Virus record (IMG/VR): IMGVR_UViG_3300017771_000028 | Coordinates: 1-41,457 of that record | Direction: 5' to 3' (one strand) | Source of the DNA: a virus | Length of the DNA stretch: 41,457 nt | In this document: one piece after another, positions 36,192-41,457 of the stretch | How the letters are laid out: each line of letters begins with the position of its first letter | How positions within the stretch are numbered: the stretch's first letter is position 1 | The notes under the pieces: model-generated | The model's input: only the letters and a program-made list of their open reading frames with translations | What the model was told of the DNA's origin: nothing | Databases searched by the model: none | Program-made: the position numbers and the translations under genes

Positions 36192-36799
36192 TATGTTAAC
36201 CTATTTTCAATAAACTTAAATACACGTTCATTCATTTGACCAAAAAACGCTTGGAACACTTTTTTCTTTTCTGCTTCAGGTTTTTCACTTGCCATTGTTT
36301 GACGAAAATCTGTTGCACTCATGCCACCTTCATTTACTGGCATTGTTACAAAGTATACACGATTCTCATCTGGTGTCTGTAATTTGCTTGTGTCATCTGG
36401 TAATGGTGCAAGTACACCTCCAGATTTAAGACGTCCTGCGTCTTTTTCACTAAATGCAAGTACTAATGCATATTCTGAATCACTTCTCCCTACTTTTACC
36501 TGTTCAGGTCTATAAGGTTGTGTGTTTACAAACTTGTCAGTTGGAATACCAAACATTTCATTTGCAATACTTGCCTTTTCTTCAAACGTAAAAGGATCAG
36601 TAGTAAAGTCACCAGACTTATGCATAGCCTGTTGCTTTTGCCCAAAAGTGGAGGCGATAAATACATTGTCAGCACCAAAGCGTTGTGCTAAACTCTGGTA
36701 TAATGCAAAATGTCCTTTATGCATGGGTTGAAATCTACCACCATAAAAAACAGTGACACGATTTGTGGTTGCTTCGGTTAATAAATCGGAATATCGCAT
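36191..36799 (-). CDS. Nucleotidyltransferase (HxGH family, NMN adenylyltransferase-like)
   Basis: A 202-residue nucleotidyltransferase. GGRFQPMHKGH (residues 20-30) is the HxGH phosphate-binding turn, and the later MSATDFRQTM matches the ISSTxxR-type motif of this superfamily. Members attach AMP or CMP to NMN, phosphopantetheine or glycerol-phosphate; GRFQPxHxGH is most like NMN adenylyltransferases, so a role in NAD supply is possible but the substrate is not proven. It is first in the leftward late operon. The ATG at 36799 follows AGGAG and a late box 18 nt upstream, so this enzyme would be made late together with tail proteins. Confidence 0.75.
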   Translation of the reverse strand: MRYSDLLTEATTNRVTVFYGGRFQPMHKGHFALYQSLAQRFGADNVFIASTFGQKQQAMHKSGDFTTDPFTFEEKASIANEMFGIPTDKFVNTQPYRPEQVKVGRSDSEYALVLAFSEKDAGRLKSGGVLAPLPDDTSKLQTPDENRVYFVTMPVNEGGMSATDFRQTMASEKPEAEKKKVFQAFFGQMNERVFKFIENRLT

Positions 36800-36816
36800 T
36801 TCGTTCTCCTATATTG

Positions 36817-36824
36817 TATTTATA
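36817..36824 (-). promoter_or_regulatory. T4-type late promoter box before the nucleotidyltransferase/tail operon
   Basis: Exact TATAAATA on the minus strand, 17 nt before the ATG. By T4 spacing, transcription would begin near 36811, leaving a short leader that contains AGGAG. It would drive the nucleotidyltransferase, tube cap, gp53, hub, gp5, lysozyme-like, methyltransferase and HNH genes up to the terminator near 29.05 kb. Confidence 0.85.
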
Positions 36825-36838
36825 CTCAAGAAAAGTGC

Positions 36839-36867
36839 TTGACAATCAATAACTTAGCGTATACAAT
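36839..36867 (+). promoter_or_regulatory. Sigma70-type promoter of gp55-gp47-gp46
   Basis: On the plus strand TTGACA (36839-36844) and TACAAT (36862-36867) are separated by 17 bp. The predicted start is near 36874, giving a leader of about 20 nt that carries AAGGAA 5-6 nt before the gp55 ATG at 36894. It faces away from the late box 15 nt to the left. Confidence 0.85.
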
Positions 36868-36893
36868 GTAAGGTGTACAGATAAGGAATAGCA

Positions 36894-37730
36894 ATGGCAA
36901 GAAATTACCTAAACAATAGAGACATGTTGTTAGAAATACACAAGTCTAAGATGACCTATTGCTACTGTGATGATGACAATTATTATTTTTATGATTTAAT
37001 ATTAGATAATGTTGAAGAAATAACAAACGATAGAATTGAAGAAGCAAAACAGAATAGAGCATCAAGATTACAAAAATTAGCACATGAAGAAGCAGTATTA
37101 CAGTGGGAGAAGGGATTATGGGATAAAAAACGTAAACCAAGAGCCGCTGAATTTGCTATTGACCCTAATACAATTACTGAAAAAGAACTTGTAATGAGAG
37201 TCAATACATATGAACATATTCCTAGAGAAGATAGGAAGAACACACCCAAAACCGAGGCAGATCACCATACAAAGGTAAACTTCCCACCATTTAAGCATTA
37301 TGCACTTGTTGGTAATAACTGGAAAGAAGTAGTACGGAGCCACTGGAAAGGAGACTTGACAGATGGTCATTTCTGTGTTACACATGGTAAGACAAACGAT
37401 AAGTTAGCAAAAATGTATCTAATGCTATGCCATAGATACAGTATGCGTGGTAACTGGCGTGGATATACGTATGTGGATGAGATGCGTGGGCAGGCTATTC
37501 TTCAGTTAAGTCAAATTGGATTACAATTTAACGAAGCTAAGAGTCAAAACCCATTTGCATATTATACGGCGGCTGTTAATAACAGTTTTACCCGTGTTCT
37601 CAATTTAGAAAAACGTAATCAAAACATCAGAGACGACTTATTAGAAGAAGAAGGACTTAACCCTAGTTTTACACGAACATTTAATGCAGAGTGGGAAGCA
37701 AGGCAAGCCACAAACCCAAATAAGGAATAA
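36894..37730 (+). CDS. 55: Late transcription sigma factor gp55 with a long N-terminal insert
   Basis: A 278-residue gp55-like sigma factor, against 185 in T4. Residues 168-242 form the sigma region 2-like core: NDKLAKMYLMLCHRYSMR, then GYTYVDEMRGQAI, then NPFAYYTAAVNNSF and RVLNLEKR, aligning with T4 GYTQSWKQEM and NPHAYITQACFNAF. Residues 5-16 (YLNNRDMLLEIH) recall the T4 N-terminus YVNNKELLQAI. Between them about 130 residues have no counterpart in T4, including a Lys/Arg/Glu helix (45-85) and NFPPFKHYALVG. Gp55 directs host RNA polymerase to TATAAATA boxes such as those at 29034 and 36817. Expression is from a sigma70 promoter, so it should precede the late genes. Confidence 0.82.
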   Translation: MARNYLNNRDMLLEIHKSKMTYCYCDDDNYYFYDLILDNVEEITNDRIEEAKQNRASRLQKLAHEEAVLQWEKGLWDKKRKPRAAEFAIDPNTITEKELVMRVNTYEHIPREDRKNTPKTEADHHTKVNFPPFKHYALVGNNWKEVVRSHWKGDLTDGHFCVTHGKTNDKLAKMYLMLCHRYSMRGNWRGYTYVDEMRGQAILQLSQIGLQFNEAKSQNPFAYYTAAVNNSFTRVLNLEKRNQNIRDDLLEEEGLNPSFTRTFNAEWEARQATNPNKE

Positions 37731-37733
37731 GAT

Positions 37734-38753
37734 TTGCTATTCGATAAAGTAGTGGTCTTTACAGACATTCACTTTGGTATGAAGAATAATAGTCGCTTTC
37801 ATAACAAAGACTGTGAAGATTTTATTATATGGATGATTAACCAGGCCCATGAACGTGGTATACGTAAGTGTATATTCATGGGAGATTGGCATCATCATAG
37901 GGCGACAATCAATGTATCTACACTCAACTATACAGTAAGTAACTTACGTCGGTTGAGTGAAAGTTTTGACGAAGTATATATGATTATGGGTAATCACGAT
38001 TTATATTATCGTGAGAAGCGAGAGATCCATAGTATTCCAATGGCAGATGAATATGATAATATTCACGTTGTTACAGATGATATACTTGTCAAAGACGACG
38101 TTGCCATAGTGCCGTGGTTAGTTGATGATGAATGGAAAAAATTAAAACATGTGGAATGTCGATACATGTTTGGCCATTTTGAACTCCCCTCGTTCTATAT
38201 GAACGCAATGGTACAAATGCCTGATCTAGGACATGGGCTAAAAGCTGATGATCTCAGAAAACCAGAATTTGTATTTTCCGGACACTTCCACAAACGACAG
38301 CAAGATGGCAACGTCATTTACACAGGCAATGCCTTCCCACACAATTACTCAGATGCATGGGACGATGAACGTGGTCTTATGTTTTTAGAATGGGGAGGAC
38401 AACCTGAATTTGTACAATGGCCAGATGCACCAAAGTATAGAACAATACCTTTAAGTAAACTTATTGACAATCCTGAAAAAATACTATCAAGTAAAACACA
38501 CTGTAGGGTAACACTTGATGTAGGTATTACATATGAAGAAGCAAACTATATTAAAGAAACGTTTGCACAACAGTATGACTTGCGTGAGATTGCACTCATG
38601 CCAGCAAAGAAAGAAGAACATGCTACAGATTGGAATACAAATAATGATATACAAGTTGAAAACGTAGATCAAATTGTACTAAACCAACTACAAGCAATTG
38701 ATTCTCCTACAATCAAAAACTCCCAACTAATAGAAATATATAATAGTCTATAA
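37734..38753 (+). CDS. 47: Recombination nuclease subunit gp47 (Mre11-like)
   Basis: A 339-residue gp47 (T4: 339). Metallophosphoesterase motifs appear in order: FTDIHFG (D11, H13), FMGDWHHH, IMGNHDLYY and SGHFHKRQ, with YTGNAFPHNY near the end of the catalytic domain. With gp46 it processes DNA ends for recombination-dependent replication and host DNA breakdown. It starts at a TTG (37734-37736): the frame is the same as gp55, whose TAA lies 3 nt upstream, so no earlier start is possible, and the next ATG would remove the first metal ligands. AAGGAA lies 5 nt before the TTG. Its stop overlaps gp46 by 1 nt (TAATG). Confidence 0.95.
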   Translation: MLFDKVVVFTDIHFGMKNNSRFHNKDCEDFIIWMINQAHERGIRKCIFMGDWHHHRATINVSTLNYTVSNLRRLSESFDEVYMIMGNHDLYYREKREIHSIPMADEYDNIHVVTDDILVKDDVAIVPWLVDDEWKKLKHVECRYMFGHFELPSFYMNAMVQMPDLGHGLKADDLRKPEFVFSGHFHKRQQDGNVIYTGNAFPHNYSDAWDDERGLMFLEWGGQPEFVQWPDAPKYRTIPLSKLIDNPEKILSSKTHCRVTLDVGITYEEANYIKETFAQQYDLREIALMPAKKEEHATDWNTNNDIQVENVDQIVLNQLQAIDSPTIKNSQLIEIYNSL

Positions 38754-40522
38754 TGCTAAACATAAAAAATATCACTGTAAAAAACTTTATGAGTGTGGGT
38801 AATGTTACACAGGCTGTAACATTTGATCATGCTGGACTGACACTTGTGTTAGGTAATAATATGGATCTGGGTGGTGATGGATCTCGTAATGGCACAGGAA
38901 AAACAACAATCATTAACGCATTAAGTTATGCGTTATATGGCAATGCACTATATAATATTCGTAAAGATAACTTGGTAAACAAAACCAACAACAAACAAAT
39001 GATGGTTACTGTTGACTTTGAGAAAGATGGTATAGCATATAAAATTGAACGTGGACGTAAACCCAATGTGTTTAAGTTCATGGTTAATAATACTGATCAA
39101 GCAAACACAGATGAAATGCAGGGTGAAGGTAGAGAAAGCCAAGCAGTAATTGAGAATATACTTGGTATGACGCACAACATGTTCAAACATATTGTTGCAC
39201 TTAATACATACACAGAACCTTTCCTAAGTATGAGGGCAAACGATCAGAAGGATATGATTGAGCAACTACTGGGTATTACACAACTTAGTGAAAAGGCTGA
39301 AATACTTAAAGAGCGTGTACGTAACACAAAAGACGCAATACAAGAAGAAACACACCGTATCCGTGCTAATGAGGAAGCAAATGAACGCATTGCAAATAGT
39401 ATTAAAGATATGGAAAGACGTAAAAAAGTATGGGCTGATAAAAAAGTCAATGATATCAAGGACTTACAGACAGACTTACTTACACTACAACAAGTAGATA
39501 TTGATGCTGAAATACAAGCACATGCATTGTTTGAAGAATTTAATAACAAACGTACACAAATTGAAACACTTAATAGTGAAATTGCTAGACTAGACACAAG
39601 CATTCAACGTGAACAAAAACGTAAAGACAAAGCACAAGCAGACTTGGATACTACACTAGATCATAAGTGTTATGCATGTGGACAAGAGATTCATGACGAG
39701 CAACATGAGAAAATGATTGCTCAAAAGACAGAATTAGTAGAAGAATCGGTAAGGCATCTTGCTTCTGAGAGCGAAATGCTAAATGAATATAAGAGCGCCT
39801 TAAATGAACTAGGTGAATTGGGCGATGCCCCTACACTACACTACGATACATTAAGTGAAGCATACGAGCATCAAACAAAACTAGGAGCGTTAGAAAGCAG
39901 TATTCAAGAAAAAGAGAATGCAGATGATCCTTACGAGGATCAAATACAAAGTTTAAAAGAAACTGGCTTACAAAACATAGACTGGACAGAAGCTAACAGA
40001 TTAACAGAACTGAAAGATCATCAGGACTTTTTGTTAAAACTACTAACCAGCAAAGACAGTTTTATTCGTAGACGTATTATTGAACAAAATCTACAGTTTT
40101 TAAACACACGTCTTGAGTACTATATAACTAGACTAGGACTGCCACATGAGGTGCAGTTCCAAAGTGACTTAACAGTTAGTATTGTACAGTTAGGACAGGA
40201 TTTAGATTTTGACAACTTATCACGTGGTGAACGCAACAGACTTATATTAGGACTTAGTTGGGCATTCCGTGATGTATTTGAAAGTATGAATCATCCTATT
40301 AATCTTGTATGTATTGACGAACTAGTTGACAGTGGTATGGATACCATTGGCGTTGAAAGTGCGTTAGGTGTATTGAAGAAGATGGAACGTGATAGACATA
40401 AAAATATTCTGCTTATCTCTCATCGTGATGAACTTGTTGGTCGTGTTAATAGTGTACTACAAGTTACAAAAGAAAACGGCTTTACAACGTTTAACACAGA
40501 GGTAGAGATAGTAGATGCATGA
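38753..40522 (+). CDS. 46: Recombination nuclease subunit gp46 (Rad50-like)
   Basis: A 589-residue SMC/Rad50-type ATPase (T4 gp46: 560). Walker A is GSRNGTGKTT (43-52). The coiled-coil arms span about 180-440, with the zinc hook CYAC near residue 305. The ABC signature LSRGERNR is near 489 and Walker B VCIDELVDSG near 519, followed by an ISHRDE switch. It drives the gp47 nuclease and pairs DNA ends. The operon gp55-gp47-gp46 links late transcription and recombination under one sigma70 promoter. All motifs are intact, so it should be functional. Confidence 0.96.
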   Translation: MLNIKNITVKNFMSVGNVTQAVTFDHAGLTLVLGNNMDLGGDGSRNGTGKTTIINALSYALYGNALYNIRKDNLVNKTNNKQMMVTVDFEKDGIAYKIERGRKPNVFKFMVNNTDQANTDEMQGEGRESQAVIENILGMTHNMFKHIVALNTYTEPFLSMRANDQKDMIEQLLGITQLSEKAEILKERVRNTKDAIQEETHRIRANEEANERIANSIKDMERRKKVWADKKVNDIKDLQTDLLTLQQVDIDAEIQAHALFEEFNNKRTQIETLNSEIARLDTSIQREQKRKDKAQADLDTTLDHKCYACGQEIHDEQHEKMIAQKTELVEESVRHLASESEMLNEYKSALNELGELGDAPTLHYDTLSEAYEHQTKLGALESSIQEKENADDPYEDQIQSLKETGLQNIDWTEANRLTELKDHQDFLLKLLTSKDSFIRRRIIEQNLQFLNTRLEYYITRLGLPHEVQFQSDLTVSIVQLGQDLDFDNLSRGERNRLILGLSWAFRDVFESMNHPINLVCIDELVDSGMDTIGVESALGVLKKMERDRHKNILLISHRDELVGRVNSVLQVTKENGFTTFNTEVEIVDA

Positions 40523-40739
40523 TGATGACGATTACATCTCAATCAATACAAATGATGTTACATTAGGTACATATGATACAGTTACAATCCCTTCTGTATC
40601 AATGGCTCCAAGCACAATCACACTCAGCATGCCTGAGGAAGATTTGTTTGTAAAAACTCCTGACTACGATAGTAGGAAAGTTAAACAGGAGTTAGGGATT
40701 GATATGATACAGGAATTAAAAAGAAGTTTTGGCGAATAA
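40515..40739 (+). CDS. Small unknown acidic protein
   Basis: A 74-residue acidic protein beginning MHDDDDYISINTND and ending with a short helix (KVKQELGIDMIQELKRSFG). The middle is beta-like and rich in Thr, Ser and Pro. It overlaps gp46 by 8 nt and the next gene by 11 nt, a sign that it is real and co-translated. No family recognised. The acidic start and end helix would fit a small adaptor or an interaction partner of gp46/gp47, but that is only a guess from position. Confidence 0.6.
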   Translation: MHDDDDYISINTNDVTLGTYDTVTIPSVSMAPSTITLSMPEEDLFVKTPDYDSRKVKQELGIDMIQELKRSFGE

Positions 40740-41154
40740 TTGGCTTTACAATGGCAAAGAAGTATTGGAACTCCCAGAAGAATGTGTAGGCTTTGTCTAC
40801 TTAATAACCAATACTACAAATGATAGAAAATACATAGGCAAAAAACTGGCAAGATTTAGCAGATCAAGACCACCACTCAAAGGCAGAAAAAACAAAAGAC
40901 GATATAAAGTAGAATCAGATTGGCAAACTTACTATGGCTCAAATGATGAATTAAACACAGACGTAGAACAATTAGGCACAGACAAATTTACCCGAGAAAT
41001 ATTATATTATTGTAACTCCAAATCAGAATGTAGTTACCTAGAGGCACGTGAACAATTCTCAAGAAAAGTACTAGAATCAAACGACTACTACAATGGCATT
41101 ATTCAAGTAAAAGTACACGGCAAAGGCATAATCAAACAACAACTTAACGGCTAA
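40729..41154 (+). CDS. GIY-YIG-like endonuclease family protein
   Basis: A 141-residue protein. GFVYLITNTTNDRKYIGKK (residues 21-39) carries the GIY...YIG pair in the form FVY...YIG; an Arg/Lys-rich basic region follows (41-60) and YLEAREQFSRKVL at about 103-115 supplies a Glu in the place of the family's catalytic acid. The fold is found in phage homing nucleases of the Seg type and in uncharacterised marine phage proteins. It starts at a TTG that overlaps the previous stop, and no ATG precedes it in frame. The ribosome binding site is weak (AAGAAG region), suggesting coupled translation. Whether it is an active nuclease is not shown. Confidence 0.7.
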   Translation: MANNWLYNGKEVLELPEECVGFVYLITNTTNDRKYIGKKLARFSRSRPPLKGRKNKRRYKVESDWQTYYGSNDELNTDVEQLGTDKFTREILYYCNSKSECSYLEAREQFSRKVLESNDYYNGIIQVKVHGKGIIKQQLNG

Positions 41155-41457
41155 TACAGAACCCTACATGCTCAGTTTGATCGGGATGGCTCGATCCGCT
41201 TTGAGTTCACAGACACCTGTGTTCAGATTCTGGCGTGCATAATTTAAACAATGAGTGAGCTCTCCTGACAGATTGGAACTCACGGATAGTCCTTAGTCGT
41301 TATCATGGCAAAGGATGTTTCTGCGTTGTTCAGCAGTGAGTAAAGTCGTATCGCATAACCGCGACTCCCTATAATAAGGTTTTACTATGATAATGTGGGT
41401 GATTCCGAGGCGAAAAACCTTGTATTCATTTTTCACACTTGGCCGTATCAGGCTAAG
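41155..41457. other. G+C-richer segment without a convincing gene, dense in short inverted repeats
   Basis: The last 303 nt hold no recognisable long gene. G+C is about 44% by my count, above the A+T-rich flanking genes. Inverted repeats include GATCG/CGATC, CACAG/CTGTG with an ACAC loop, GTGAG/CTCAC with an inner TCC/GGA, AGTCG/CGACT, and AAGGTTTT/AAAACCTT enclosing 30 nt. On the minus strand two protein-like short frames meet in a GTGA overlap (41381-41280, then a GTG at 41283 to a TAG at 41164); their codons (CTG, AAC, GCG, CCG) differ from the phage genes. A plus-strand frame from ATG 41387 is open to the edge but has unlikely codon use. It could be a structured RNA, a decayed gene or foreign sequence at a contig end. 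Confidence 0.4.

Noticed and set aside
41165-41240. A tRNA-like stretch (GCTCAGTTTGATCGGG and TTCAGATTC)
   Set aside because: The pieces resemble D and T arms but no acceptor stem or 7-nt anticodon loop can be drawn with the right spacing.
41370-41389. TATAAT followed by AAGG and an ATG at 41387
   Set aside because: No -35 hexamer at a fitting distance, and the AAGG would lie before the expected transcript start; the frame also has unlikely codons.
41155-41457. Possible group I intron near the GIY-YIG gene
   Set aside because: GTTCACAGAC and GATAGTCC resemble conserved core pieces, but the bases that should pair in P7 do not match, no P3 partner is visible and no exon is interrupted.
1-41457. 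CRISPR arrays, integrase, attachment sites or insertion sequences
   Set aside because: No regularly spaced direct repeats, recombinase genes or terminal inverted repeats were seen.

Overview
The window looks like a piece of a marine, T4-like myovirus genome (order and families of the marine T4 group, such as phages of SAR11 or cyanobacteria). The base composition is A+T-rich, genes are packed with 1-20 nt overlaps, and several T4 core proteins can be recognised: the late sigma factor gp55, the recombination nuclease gp47/gp46, and the baseplate proteins gp5, gp6, gp25, gp53 and gp48/54. No photosynthesis gene is present, which fits a heterotrophic host such as SAR11 but does not prove it.

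Layout. (1) 1-1198, plus strand: the end of an unknown gene and a glycosyltransferase-like gene, converging on the next block. (2) 1188-11689, minus strand: a tight accessory operon of 12 genes. From its promoter leftward it encodes a small unknown protein, two related sugar-transferase-like proteins, an unknown protein, a GT-A glycosyltransferase, ThyX, a twitch-type radical SAM enzyme, an SGNH hydrolase, an unknown protein, a sulfotransferase, a second twitch radical SAM enzyme and an unknown protein. A sigma70 promoter with perfect -35 and -10 hexamers and a 17-bp spacer precedes it. (3) 11749-29028, minus strand: virion genes, comprising gp25, gp6, a giant 3646-residue wedge-type protein and three tail-fibre/appendage-type proteins. 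(4) 29059-36799, minus strand: HNH nuclease, methyltransferase, a detached GH24-like tail lysozyme, gp5 needle/hub protein, a probable gp27-like hub, gp53, a gp48/54-like tube cap, and a nucleotidyltransferase. (5) 36894-41154, plus strand: gp55, gp47, gp46, a small unknown protein and a GIY-YIG-like protein. (6) 41155-41457: a G+C-richer segment with no clear gene and many short inverted repeats.

Regulation. The 94-bp gap at 36800-36893 is a divergent switch: a sigma70 promoter drives gp55 and the recombination genes to the right, and a T4-type late box (TATAAATA) faces left toward the baseplate genes. A second late box lies 5 nt before the gp25 start codon, just after a rho-independent terminator. 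So gp55 made from a host-type promoter would switch on both structural blocks, whereas the sugar/radical SAM operon carries its own host-type promoter and is probably expressed early.

The most interesting item is the accessory operon: glycosyltransferases, an SGNH hydrolase, a sulfotransferase and two radical SAM enzymes under one strong early-type promoter look like an uncharacterised surface, glycan or peptide modification pathway. All functional calls come from reading motifs and gene order by eye; no database search was run.
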